Assembly: GCA_910577645.1 (NCBI GenBank)
Contig: CAJTOL010000003.1
Coordinates: forward strand, 1 to 64,000
DNA: 64,000 bases
Origin: an uncultured Lachnospiraceae bacterium
Lineage (GTDB): Bacteria > Bacillota > Clostridia > Lachnospirales > Lachnospiraceae
Direction: 5' to 3'
Positions 34,615 through 42,859 of this stretch are shown here, piece by piece. How positions within the stretch are numbered: position 1 is the first letter of the stretch; each line of letters begins with the position of its first letter. A program made the translations under genes and the position numbers. The notes beneath the pieces are model-generated. The model had not been told where the DNA came from, ran no database searches, and saw nothing but the letters and a program-made list of their open reading frames with translations.

Positions 34615-36100
34615 TGACTTCTTCATCTCCTTTTCCCCCACCTGTCGCGATTCCAAATAGCATGGTATCCAAATTAATGCCTTTTTCCTCTGCATATTCT
34701 CTGGCCTCCGCCATCTCGTCAACAACCTTCTTCCAATCCCGGCCACTCTCAGCACAAATCTGCTGGAATGTTTTCTGACCGGTTTTTAGCGCTACCGCAT
34801 TAGCATTAGCCTCTTTGTATGGGTCAATCCAACGTTTCGGCTTGACTACCCACTCGTGCTTCATATATTTGTCTTTTTCTGTCCAGAAATCAGCAGGGGA
34901 AATAATCCCTTTCAGCCAGCATGATATAACAAAAGTCTCATAGACTTCATTCAGGAAACTCTCTACTAAAAGCTCTTTCTCTTCTTCATAAGCAAGATCA
35001 TCTTCTATCATTGACTGTCTCGCTGATGCGTAATTGGTTTCTGACATGTCCCGGCTGGTGGCTTCATAAGACAGGCCGCTTCCGGAAGAAATCATCCTTT
35101 GTTGGGTCTTAAGAAATGCGGTAGCATCTGATCCTTGTCCGGCCGGGTTCAGCATCTGGGCCTCATCCCCTGCGTTCATCTCCATAATCATTCCGGGAAC
35201 TACCCGCTTTCCCTCATAGCTTACGGTCTCTCCCGAAAAATTTCTTCCCCGCCCTGCCACACCGGAAGGAAGAATCCGTTTAATAAACACTGCCAGGCAG
35301 GCCGCTATTTTTTCCTTGAGCGTAACAGCAGTAATGAACTCATTCATATCTTTTATTCTGGTCAGAACCGGAGATAAGTCTGATATTTCCCGTACCTGGA
35401 ACGGCCTTTTTTTCGTATAATAGAAAATAACTTCTTTTGCCCGCACATATACCGGCTCGCTCAATGTATACCCATCAATAGAATATTGCCGGATCCAGTA
35501 TCCTTCTGGCCGGTTCCATGAATTATACTCAATTCCGCCCACTACTTTATTTTCTGAATTTTTAGGACGTATTTGAGCTGTATCCAGTTCATCTACCTCC
35601 AGAACCTGGAGCTGAAACGGAAGAAACCCCTGAGAAGTATACCGCTTTAAAACCAATATGCCGCCGTCTGCTACTTTTCTCTGTATGCACATCCTGACGA
35701 TCTGGTTAAATGACTGGGTTCCTGTCACATCACAGTTAATACTCTTACACCATTTCTCCCAGGCCTTTTCCAACACCTGGTCTATTTCTTGATCTTCAGT
35801 AGTAACCCGAACCTGCAGGCCGCTTCCAATTACGTTTCTCTTGAAAGATTTTAATACGGAATTCATAACATCTGAATTTCGCTCCAAATCTCTGGCCCTT
35901 GCCCGTACTACATCTCTTTCATATCGATCCGTCATTTCAGCAGACAGATTCTGGGATTTCCACTGGCTCTGCAGCCGCCCGGAGTCGCTGGCGTCATAAT
36001 TCCCACGGTAGGCCTCATATTGGATGCGCCATGCCGCCCTTGCCGCTCCGGCTTTTGGGCTTACCGCTCCTATCAGACGGTCAAATATATTTAATTTCAT
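34568..36100 (-). CDS. phage portal protein (lambda type)
   Basis: A 510-residue portal. Features: N-terminal AAWRIQYEAYRGNYDASDSG, KSFKRNVIGSGLQVR, and the central YEATSRDMSETNYASARQSM, characteristic of lambda-type portals. It forms the dodecameric vertex through which DNA is packaged. It precedes the protease and follows a small gpW-like gene by 4 bp. Confidence 0.92.
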   Translation of the reverse strand: MKLNIFDRLIGAVSPKAGAARAAWRIQYEAYRGNYDASDSGRLQSQWKSQNLSAEMTDRYERDVVRARARDLERNSDVMNSVLKSFKRNVIGSGLQVRVTTEDQEIDQVLEKAWEKWCKSINCDVTGTQSFNQIVRMCIQRKVADGGILVLKRYTSQGFLPFQLQVLEVDELDTAQIRPKNSENKVVGGIEYNSWNRPEGYWIRQYSIDGYTLSEPVYVRAKEVIFYYTKKRPFQVREISDLSPVLTRIKDMNEFITAVTLKEKIAACLAVFIKRILPSGVAGRGRNFSGETVSYEGKRVVPGMIMEMNAGDEAQMLNPAGQGSDATAFLKTQQRMISSGSGLSYEATSRDMSETNYASARQSMIEDDLAYEEEKELLVESFLNEVYETFVISCWLKGIISPADFWTEKDKYMKHEWVVKPKRWIDPYKEANANAVALKTGQKTFQQICAESGRDWKKVVDEMAEAREYAEEKGINLDTMLFGIATGGGKGDEEVNDKKQKGSHAEKSAG

Positions 36101-36103
36101 AAT

Positions 36104-36391
36104 CTATCTCCTGTTGTCAAATCCGAAGTCTGCCGCATAGGCTCCATCAATGAAACCGGCCCCGCCGCTTTTTATCTGTGATTCTATCCGATCCCGTTCT
36201 GAAATCAAAGTAGCCAGATCTGCCCGGGTCAGTGAATGAGTACCGATTCTATAGCTTTGTCCCCCTGCCAGTATAGAATATATAGCCTCATTTATAGTCT
36301 TTAACCGTTCTTCCTGTGTTCCGTAAGGAATTTCCGTCCTGTTCTCATCCATCTCTATACCCATCCTTTCAATTCTTCTTGTTCTATCCAT
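36104..36391 (-). CDS. small head protein, gpW-like
   Basis: A 95-residue helical protein: TQEERLKTINEAIYSILAGG and TRADLATLISERDRIESQIK. Size, helical pattern and position between terminase and portal match gpW/DUF6148-type head joining proteins. A shorter start at Met10 or Met14 is possible. Confidence 0.7.
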   Translation of the reverse strand: MDRTRRIERMGIEMDENRTEIPYGTQEERLKTINEAIYSILAGGQSYRIGTHSLTRADLATLISERDRIESQIKSGGAGFIDGAYAADFGFDNRR

Positions 36392-36436
36392 TGTTCTTCC
36401 TGGGATAAAGGCTGTTTCTTTGTCTGTGCGGCCTCC

Positions 36437-38200
36437 TCATATTTTTTCCATATGCCAGCCTCTCGCTCCCCGAATATCAGCGGCTGTCATGGCATATACC
36501 TCCGCGTCTAAATAGTGGTTATCCCTGCGTGCGCTTTTCTTTACCCATACCTGCTTAGGTGGCCCATTTACCTGTTTGACATTAATCCTATGTTCCGCGG
36601 TAATCTGAAGAGCATAGTCTTCATCAATCCCCTGAAATACCATCCAAGAGCCGGATCCATTTTTTCGCTTCATCCTGGCTGCTATCCGATCCTTATATTT
36701 TCCGGTATCAATCATAACCAGCTCCATACCGCAAGCCTTTGAACCTGCTTTATTAATAATGCTGAATCGGTAATCTGTATTCATTTTTTTGCTGGCGCCT
36801 TTACACGGAAGGGCATATTCCGCTGCATCCACGCAGAAATTGTATACCATGTCCGTCTGGTCGCCGGAATCTACTAATACAAGAGATGGAACCAAAAGGC
36901 TGCCATCCTTTTTTTCATAATTGAGATTCATAATATCATCCACTTCTTTTAAGTTATCCGCTTTCCCTCTGGCAACCAGCTGACTTGTCCAGCGCTCGCC
37001 CCATGCACGAATTACCCAATATACACAGGTTTCTTGAACATCCACTCCTCCGGTAAGTTCGATAGCCCAATCCGGAACTTCCAGCTCTCTTAAGTCTGTC
37101 TGGCGCTCCCGTACCAGGTCATCCGTAACTTTTACCTTCGTATCTTCCCAGGCTTCCGCAAGCCAGGAGTTAACGAAATTTTGCATTTTATCCGGTTCAT
37201 CCTTAGATTTTAGGAATTCCTCCACTACATCAGCCCAGGTTACAAACACGCTGTATAAAGAATTAATGTGAAAGCCTACTGTCTTGGGTTCCCCTATTCC
37301 CCGCTTTTTTACCGCTTTCCATCTTCCTTCCCTGAGCATCTTCGGCTTATCTCTGTCAAGGATTTCACAGCCGCATTTTTCACAGATATAGACTGCTGTT
37401 TTTGCTCTCTCATAAGGAGAAAATTTGTTTTCTGGATCTTTATCAAACCTTACCTGTTCCCATTGCAATATTATTTCTTCTCCGCAATGAGGACAGGGAA
37501 CAAAATATTTTCGAACCTCATCAGCATTTTCATGAAGTGTCCAGATATAATTTTCCTTTATGGTAGGGGTTGAACAGGCATATACCTTGCTTTGAGACTT
37601 AAAGGTTTTAATTCTCTCCATAGCCAGGCTGTAGGGAGATGCTTCCTTTTTGGAAGCGCCCTCCATTTTATCAATTTCATCAAAAAACAGATACTTGATA
37701 GCCTTAGATGCCAACTTTGAGGGGGAGCCAGCGCCCCTCAGGTAGATCACCATGTTTTTGAACTTAAGTCTCAGCTCTTTTGAACTGTTTTCATAAAACT
37801 GCTTCCTGATTTTCGGAGCAAGGCGGAAGGCAGGCTTCAGCTTATCGTTGGATATATCTTTGGCCAAATCATCTGATGGGTAGACAATCATAGTAGGGCC
37901 CGGTTCCTCCGTAATGATGTATCCAAGGGTATTGATGATTGCCTCTGTTCCGCCAAGCTGGGACCCTTTACACAAATACGTTTCCCGAATATGTGGATCG
38001 TTAAAGGTATCCATTATTCCTACCAGATAAGGGGTTACAGAGTTTGACCATTTCCCGGCCAGGTTACTGCTTTCATCCAAAACCCTGTGCTTTTCTGCCC
38101 ACTGGCTTACCTTAAGGGGTTCCTGAATCAATAACGACTGTTTAATTACCCTTGCGAAAAGATTCCAGGTCTTTTTACGGCTTCTGTTACGCTGTGTCAA
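36437..38200 (-). CDS. terminase large subunit (GpA type)
   Basis: A 587-residue motor. The ATPase half has YLCKGSQLGGTEAIINTLGY and YLFFDEIDKM (Walker B); a zinc motif CPHCGEE...CEKCGC lies near residues 235-270; the nuclease half contains LTGGVDVQ and a late NHYLDAEVYAMTAADI. It packages DNA into the prohead. Four-base overlap with the small subunit gene. Confidence 0.94.
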   Translation of the reverse strand: MTQRNRSRKKTWNLFARVIKQSLLIQEPLKVSQWAEKHRVLDESSNLAGKWSNSVTPYLVGIMDTFNDPHIRETYLCKGSQLGGTEAIINTLGYIITEEPGPTMIVYPSDDLAKDISNDKLKPAFRLAPKIRKQFYENSSKELRLKFKNMVIYLRGAGSPSKLASKAIKYLFFDEIDKMEGASKKEASPYSLAMERIKTFKSQSKVYACSTPTIKENYIWTLHENADEVRKYFVPCPHCGEEIILQWEQVRFDKDPENKFSPYERAKTAVYICEKCGCEILDRDKPKMLREGRWKAVKKRGIGEPKTVGFHINSLYSVFVTWADVVEEFLKSKDEPDKMQNFVNSWLAEAWEDTKVKVTDDLVRERQTDLRELEVPDWAIELTGGVDVQETCVYWVIRAWGERWTSQLVARGKADNLKEVDDIMNLNYEKKDGSLLVPSLVLVDSGDQTDMVYNFCVDAAEYALPCKGASKKMNTDYRFSIINKAGSKACGMELVMIDTGKYKDRIAARMKRKNGSGSWMVFQGIDEDYALQITAEHRINVKQVNGPPKQVWVKKSARRDNHYLDAEVYAMTAADIRGARGWHMEKI

Positions 38201-38727
38201 TCCACTTCATCCTCCTCATCATCTCCCCCTTCCTCTTCTTCCAGTTCTGTGACGGACTGCAATCCGTCTATTTCATCCGGATTATATTCTGCCAGTTCGC
38301 CTAAAACCGCTTCCAAAGCTTTTCTTATAGTCTGCATAATCATGTTTAAATCCTCTTCCCCTGCAATCTCCATGGCAAGCTTGGGAGGAAGCGCCAGCAG
38401 CCTTGTTTTAAACCGAATCAGCATATCCGAAAGATATGCTTCCACGTCAGCCGCCTCATGAAGCTCTCTCCGAAGCTTCCGAAGTTTCAAAAGAGAGATT
38501 TGTTTTTTCACTTCCTCATGCTCCGCCTGCACTTCCTCTTTAGAGATAGATGCCCGCCTTCCCGTTTCCGCATTTATTTTGTACTCAATATACTCCTGAA
38601 CACACTGAGCAAGCAGGTAGCCTTTTACTGGCTGGTTCACTTTAAAAAGCCCCTCATCCTTTAATTGACGGGCTCTCCTGGTACTGATGCCCAGACACTG
38701 GGCAAGCTCTTTCTGGTTTACTATCAT
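38197..38727 (-). CDS. terminase small subunit (Nu1-like)
   Basis: A 176-residue protein from MIVNQKELAQCLGISTRRAR, a winged helix-turn-helix that recognises phage DNA; then a coiled coil (EEVKKQISLLKLRKLRREL) and an acidic tail (ELEEEEGGDDEEDEVD). In-frame Met codons exist 4 and 10 codons upstream; the preferred one has AAAGGG in front. Starts the packaging/head operon. Confidence 0.85.
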   Translation of the reverse strand: MIVNQKELAQCLGISTRRARQLKDEGLFKVNQPVKGYLLAQCVQEYIEYKINAETGRRASISKEEVQAEHEEVKKQISLLKLRKLRRELHEAADVEAYLSDMLIRFKTRLLALPPKLAMEIAGEEDLNMIMQTIRKALEAVLGELAEYNPDEIDGLQSVTELEEEEGGDDEEDEVD

Positions 38728-38878
38728 CCCTTTTACCATCCCTTTCTGGCACCCCAAAAAGCGGAAGGAAGTGCCCTAATTTTTTTCCCCGGAAAGAGAA
38801 AAACTATGGGCCTTCCTCGTGACCCGCGGGAGGGCTGGGGGCTCAGTAGTACCTTGCGACTTTTTGGGTAAAAAACAG

Positions 38879-38898
38879 GCATCTGCCTGGGCAGATGC
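38879..38898 (-). terminator. terminator-like hairpin upstream of the packaging operon
   Basis: GCATCTGCC and GGCAGATGC form a perfect 9-bp stem around a two-base centre; on the minus strand TGTTTTTT follows. It would stop leftward transcripts before the terminase genes or define the late leader. Confidence 0.6.
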
Positions 38899-38928
38899 GA
38901 AAAAGTATGGAAATTCTTTATTTTTTGC

Positions 38929-38957
38929 TTGACTACCACGTTATAACGTGGTATAAT
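38929..38957 (+). promoter_or_regulatory. promoter with perfect palindromic operator
   Basis: TTGACT (38929-38934), 17 bp, TATAAT (38952-38957). The spacer is almost entirely the perfect 16-bp palindrome CCACGTTATAACGTGG (38936-38951), a clear repressor site. It drives the small peptides and XRE gene to its right. Confidence 0.85.
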
Positions 38958-38983
38958 TAAATCATAGAAAGGAGGTGATGATA

Positions 38984-39097
38984 ATGGAAAAACAAATAGG
39001 CAAGTTGATAAAAGTGGTTCGAGCACTTACACAACTTGCCTTAGAAATAGGAACTCTCATAGCTGTCATCAAAATGGTTATTGAAAGTGTCCTATAG
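38984..39097 (+). CDS. small hydrophobic peptide
   Basis: A 37-residue peptide, MEKQIGKLIKVVRALTQLAL and onward to VIESVL, with an excellent AGGAGGTGATG ribosome site. One amphipathic or membrane helix. The size and strong expression signals resemble phage-encoded or type I toxin-like peptides. A hairpin GGGGAGG-GAAA-CCTCCCC follows at about 39103-39121. Confidence 0.6.
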   Translation: MEKQIGKLIKVVRALTQLALEIGTLIAVIKMVIESVL

Positions 39098-39156
39098 CTA
39101 CCGGGGAGGGAAACCTCCCCACCTAAAATATAACACATTTCCATTATCAAAACAAT

Positions 39157-39252
39157 ATGAAAAAAACCCTTATTAGCATCCTCTCCCTGATCTTCTCCAT
39201 CATCTGGCTGATTATCATTGTCGTTGGATTAGTGCTATTATTCACCCAATAG
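39157..39252 (+). CDS. 31-residue transmembrane peptide
   Basis: MKKTLISILSLIFSIIWLII and onward to LLFTQ: two basic residues and then a single hydrophobic helix. No ribosome site is evident, so expression is uncertain. Its stop codon overlaps the ribosome site of the following XRE gene, which suggests coupling. Confidence 0.4.
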   Translation: MKKTLISILSLIFSIIWLIIIVVGLVLLFTQ

Positions 39253-39263
39253 GAGGTATTCCC

Positions 39264-39455
39264 GTGAACTTAAAAAAACTTAGGAATGAAAGAAACTTAA
39301 GCATCCGCGCCCTTTCCGAATTAGCAGACGTGCCTAAGCGAACCATTGAAGATATTGAACGCTTTGACCGCTGCAAGGTTGACACCGCTATCAAGTTGGC
39401 GGATGCTCTGGAGGTTACTCTGGATGAGTTATGCAGGGAGCAGGCGGTCGAATAA
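39264..39455 (+). CDS. small XRE-family regulator
   Basis: A 63-residue protein starting at GTG with AGGAGG 7 bp upstream. It is essentially one XRE domain (LRNERNLSIRALSELADVPK, TIEDIERFDRCKVDTAIKLA). It is a candidate for the protein that binds the palindrome at 38936-38951 and so autoregulates this rightward unit. Confidence 0.85.
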   Translation: MNLKKLRNERNLSIRALSELADVPKRTIEDIERFDRCKVDTAIKLADALEVTLDELCREQAVE

Positions 39456-39490
39456 GGCCGCTTGCTCCCTCTGCCGTGTAGCTGATGTAG

Positions 39491-39520
39491 AAAAAGAGAT
39501 AGCCGAAGCTATCCCTTTTT
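39491..39520. terminator. bidirectional terminator
   Basis: AAAAAGAGATAGC pairs with GCTATCCCTTTTT around CGAA. It serves both the XRE gene on the plus strand and the converging membrane-protein gene on the minus strand, whose stop lies in it. Confidence 0.8.
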
Positions 39521-40054
39521 CTGCTTTTTCTTAACCTCTTTTACCATTCCAGCTATTGATGTATCAAATACATTTTTCACGATATATTTTAATATTGCAA
39601 TCAATTCGACAATAATTGAAGTAATATAAGCACCAATGAATGTAAAAACTATCTGAATTGTTGAGTCTTTAATCGGTTTTTCTAATTTCTGCATCTCTAT
39701 CATCCAATAACCAAAATAAGAAATCATAATCGCAATTAAAACAAATTGAAGCAATAAAAAAATACTCATCGCAATCATTAGCCAATCTTTATGCACTCTT
39801 TTTTTCTCTTCATTCTTTTCAATTTGCGGAGACAAAACACGTAATAAAAATTCTTTATTTGTTTCTTCAATAATATCTTCAACAGCTTGTCCTTTTAAGC
39901 TGTTGTTTCCTATTATTCTGTTTTTAATAACTGAATTTTCGTTAACTTTTTTTAAAAGAGCCGCTATTTCATCAGTTTTTTCTTTTTTTTCATCTCTTTT
40001 TTGTACTTCTTCAATCATCGCCGAATCTGTATTTTCTTTTGTTGGTTCCATCAT
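39509..40054 (-). CDS. membrane protein paired with ImmA-like protease
   Basis: A 181-residue protein: a charged cytoplasmic N-terminal half (KRDEKKEKTDEIAALLKKVN), then two membrane helices (about 100-120 and 130-160) and a basic tail. Encoded after the ImmA-like gene, touching its stop codon, so it may be the protease's substrate or regulator. Family not recognised. Confidence 0.65.
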   Translation of the reverse strand: MMEPTKENTDSAMIEEVQKRDEKKEKTDEIAALLKKVNENSVIKNRIIGNNSLKGQAVEDIIEETNKEFLLRVLSPQIEKNEEKKRVHKDWLMIAMSIFLLLQFVLIAIMISYFGYWMIEMQKLEKPIKDSTIQIVFTFIGAYITSIIVELIAILKYIVKNVFDTSIAGMVKEVKKKQKKG

Positions 40055-40668
40055 TAAGCTTCTTCCAATTCAACATCTACAAAATATTGCAAATCTAAAT
40101 ATTTTAATCTTGCAATCATAACTGGTGCTGAAACTTTAAAAATTTTCATTAATGATGCTACAGAAGGAACTATTAACCTGCTATAAATTTTATATAAGGA
40201 TCTTTCAGGTATCAACAACTCGCCAGCAAATATATTAGCTTCATATTCTTTTCCATTTACTGCCTTTTGATTTTCTCTTAATTCTACATGATGATCAATC
40301 AAACTATCCGTATGTAAACAACAATGTGCTATCTCGTGAGCTAGCGTAAATCTTTTTCTATTTTCCGTTGCGTCCATTCTATAAAAAACACTTAAATCCT
40401 CCCCTTCCACAATCGTTGCACCCAAAATAGAGCCTTGAGATATGTTTACTTTATTCTCTATTGGAGAAAAGTCTATTGGCACTATAGATATTCCTATATT
40501 ACTTAACAACGCGTCTATATCTATTGGTGGTTCATCAGATATTTGATAAGTGTTTAATAACTCTAGTGCTGTCTTTCCTCCTAGTTCTTTTAGTATCTTA
40601 CACATAAGACCACTTCTCTCTCTCTTATATACAGAAAATCTTAATACCCTTTCTTCCATTATAGCCAT
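40054..40668 (-). CDS. ImmA/IrrE-family metallopeptidase
   Basis: A 204-residue protein with the zinc-protease motif HEIAH at residues 111-115 (within RFTLAHEIAHCCLH), and further family features LGATIVEGEDLSVFYR before and EYEANIFAGELLIPE after. ImmA-type proteases cut phage or ICE repressors. The TATAAT box at 40698-40703 on the minus strand probably starts its transcript. Overlaps the membrane-protein gene by one base. Confidence 0.9.
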   Translation of the reverse strand: MAIMEERVLRFSVYKRERSGLMCKILKELGGKTALELLNTYQISDEPPIDIDALLSNIGISIVPIDFSPIENKVNISQGSILGATIVEGEDLSVFYRMDATENRKRFTLAHEIAHCCLHTDSLIDHHVELRENQKAVNGKEYEANIFAGELLIPERSLYKIYSRLIVPSVASLMKIFKVSAPVMIARLKYLDLQYFVDVELEEA

Positions 40669-41126
40669 AATAAATACCCCTACTTTAGAATAAAGATATT
40701 ATACACAAATTCCATATATATTTTTGTAAAAGCACTGCTAAAAACTACAAAATTCTTTGACAAAAAAACGCTAAAAACTACAAAATTCTTCGGCAAGCAG
40801 AAAAATCTGTCTTTCTTTGTAATACAGTGACTTGACGCCATCCCCAGTCATTCCCAGCACTCCCTCTTTCTATATCTTATACTTTTTTTTTAACTTTTTC
40901 AATCCTTTTTTATAATTATTACAACTATATCTATAACAGAACATATGTTTCAAAATGTGTAATTGAATTTTTTATAATTACATACAAAAAGACACCCTCT
41001 TTCAAGGATGCCTTTAGGGCCTGGAATGTCTGGATGGAGAGTCCAAAACCAGGGAGAAGCCGCTGGCCTGTTTGCCTTTGGCTTCCATTCTACTATAACA
41101 CGATATTTCCGATATAAACGATATAT
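40669..41126. other. 458-bp gene-free control region
   Basis: Contains two exact 21-bp direct repeats of GCTAAAAACTACAAAATTCTT at 40737-40757 and 40770-40790, 33 bp apart, next to the immA-like promoter. The rest is AT-rich; 40990-41090 holds a GC-richer segment with short inverted pieces that may terminate leftward transcripts or encode a small RNA. No gene was found. Confidence 0.7.
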
Positions 41127-41549
41127 TTAATTAATTTTATGTTCTTTTAGATATTGATCCCGGATGTAGAGCCTTGGATAGTCTGGACTATTTATATACC
41201 CCGTTTTTATTGCTATCTTCTCCCACGTCATCCCGTCTTTATAAAACATCCGGAACACGCATCTGGTCTGTCCATCCTCAATAGCATCAATCCACCCCTC
41301 AACAACTTTACATTTGGCTTTTTTATCTTCTAGCTGCCTCTGCCTACGCTCATACAACTGCCAGTCAAACCCTACTACACTTTGAGGCCTGGGTTCTCCG
41401 GTACGGTAATCAAAAATGGTACTATTCCCTAAGCCATTATCACCTCGTGTCATTTCGACTAATTCCATTTCCAGAACTGGAATCTCCCGCTTCAGCTTCC
41501 GGTAACTGTCCAGCAGCTTCCGCGTAACTTTAACCTCCATGAATATCAC
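41127..41549 (-). CDS. phage late transcription regulator-like protein (RinA/ArpU type)
   Basis: A 140-residue protein: helical N-terminus (LLDSYRKLKREIPVLEMELV), a coiled stretch (RRQRQLEDKKAKCKVVEGWI), and a C-terminal helix-turn-helix MFYKDGMTWEKIAIKTGYIN, the pattern of RinA/ArpU-like activators of late packaging genes. It lies at the boundary between early and late regions, where such activators are expected. Confidence 0.75.
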   Translation of the reverse strand: MIFMEVKVTRKLLDSYRKLKREIPVLEMELVEMTRGDNGLGNSTIFDYRTGEPRPQSVVGFDWQLYERRQRQLEDKKAKCKVVEGWIDAIEDGQTRCVFRMFYKDGMTWEKIAIKTGYINSPDYPRLYIRDQYLKEHKIN

Positions 41550-41565
41550 CTCTTAATCTCAGCTA

Positions 41566-41754
41566 TTACCACCGCCGCCCCTTCTCATCCACTACCGTCA
41601 CCTTCCCCAGGATGCGTACATGACAGATGATACACATCAATTTTATCGCCTGGCGGAAGTGCCTCACACTCTCCGGCGGCCTGTCTGCGTTCTGGATGGC
41701 CTCTGCCGCCACAGCATCACGAATTCCACTTCCGTTTCTTTCGTAGTCTCTCAT
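41566..41754 (-). CDS. small early phage protein, unknown
   Basis: A 62-residue protein, MRDYERNGSGIRDAVAAEAI and onward; AVAAEAIQNADRPPESVRHF is followed by ILGKVTVVDEKGRRW. No family is recognised. It is the neighbour of the late-regulator-like gene and overlaps no other gene. Confidence 0.55.
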   Translation of the reverse strand: MRDYERNGSGIRDAVAAEAIQNADRPPESVRHFRQAIKLMCIICHVRILGKVTVVDEKGRRW

Positions 41755-41758
41755 GCTT

Positions 41759-42157
41759 TCACGATTCCCTCCACTCTGCCGCCTGGCTCATCCTCGGCTT
41801 GTATGTCCTCTCACTGGCCAGGTATTCCTCTTCTTTCCTCTGCTGGCCCAGAAGCTGGCGCATCCGGTTTAATATTTCCCGGTTCTTTTGTTCCTCGAAG
41901 AATTTTACAAGTTTTTCATTCTTCTTTACCATGTCCTTGTATTCCCGGCGGCGCCTGCGGCTCTGCTGAAGCTTCGTAGCGCTCCGGTTCCGTTCCGCCT
42001 TATTCGGGGCAAACTCCATTTCATGTAGAAGATCCTGTAGGCACCTGTCTTCTTCATTTACGGCGTCATAGGCATATTGGTATTCCTGCTTACTTGCCGT
42101 TACGGCATTTAAAAATTCTTCCAGTGCCTTTGCGGGGCTGCTTTCTCTTTCCATCAA
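41759..42157 (-). CDS. small coiled-coil phage protein
   Basis: A 132-residue, strongly charged helical protein (LQQSRRRRREYKDMVKKNEK, RMRQLLGQQRKEEEYLASER). It has the look of a coiled-coil accessory protein; no function can be given. Overlaps the zinc-ribbon-like gene by 4 bp. Confidence 0.6.
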   Translation of the reverse strand: MMERESSPAKALEEFLNAVTASKQEYQYAYDAVNEEDRCLQDLLHEMEFAPNKAERNRSATKLQQSRRRRREYKDMVKKNEKLVKFFEEQKNREILNRMRQLLGQQRKEEEYLASERTYKPRMSQAAEWRES

Positions 42158-42384
42158 ATCGCCTCCTGCCCGTTATTCATTTTTAAAGCGCACAAGGTGC
42201 AAAGCTTTCCAGTAAAAAAGTCTTCCGGAAACCCTTCCGGCAATGGCCTGCCCCAGCATTCCCGGCCGCATGATGGGCAGGTGGTGAGCTGCCAGGTCTT
42301 ATCAGTTGGCCAGGAGACGTTTTGCCTCAAGGGCATCATTAAAATCCCGCCCTGGTCTGTTTGTTTTCTTGGTCCTATTTTCAC
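42154..42384 (-). CDS. small zinc-ribbon-like phage protein
   Basis: A 76-residue protein with CPSCGRECWGRP and a later LCTLCALK, four Cys residues that could bind zinc. A start at Met16 or Met17 is equally plausible. Function unknown. Confidence 0.6.
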   Translation of the reverse strand: MKIGPRKQTDQGGILMMPLRQNVSWPTDKTWQLTTCPSCGRECWGRPLPEGFPEDFFTGKLCTLCALKMNNGQEAI

Positions 42385-42411
42385 TTTATATTCCTCTTAT
42401 CTTAAACTTTA

Positions 42412-42843
42412 TTAATTTGATCTTTTTCTATCTCTCAATCTTTTTTGATGCAGCCATTCCGGCTCACAACCCAATCCATAGGGTTCTATTCTTCTTGAAT
42501 CAAATATATGTTGATGGTTCTCTAGAAACTTAATCAATTCATCATGTCTAACAATTACATATAGCGTCCTATTCTTTCCGTCTATCCTCCTATGCGGCAA
42601 CCCTAATTTTTTTATCCAATAATCCGTTACCGCATGGACATCAACGCCCATAACTCGTGCAATTTCTCTTGCACAAATATAATCTGACGCATCCTTTACC
42701 GCGCCAAGCCCTAATCTTTTTGCTTTCGTCCGAACCGCAGTTTCTGTATGGCCAACGATCCGAGAGATAGCTTTATAGCCCTTCGTTCCCCATAAATTGC
42801 ATAATTTGTTAGTTTGCTCTTCTGTCCATGTTTTCTTTCCCAA
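42412..42843 (-). CDS. phage DNA-binding protein with helix-turn-helix
   Basis: A 143-residue protein. Residues 1-45 (TWTEEQTNKLCNLWGTKGYK, AISRIVGHTETAVRTKAKRL) resemble a GcrA/SANT-like helix-turn-helix; a second winged-helix-like part (REIARVMGVDVHAVTDYWIK) is followed by the basic tail LHQKRLRDRKRSN. Probably an early regulator. Confidence 0.7.
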   Translation of the reverse strand: MGKKTWTEEQTNKLCNLWGTKGYKAISRIVGHTETAVRTKAKRLGLGAVKDASDYICAREIARVMGVDVHAVTDYWIKKLGLPHRRIDGKNRTLYVIVRHDELIKFLENHQHIFDSRRIEPYGLGCEPEWLHQKRLRDRKRSN

Positions 42844-42859
42844 AAAATCAAACCTTTCT

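Noticed and set aside
38733..39026. 97-residue minus-strand frame between terminase small subunit and the operator
   Set aside because: It covers the small peptide gene, promoter and operator on the other strand and has no family resemblance.
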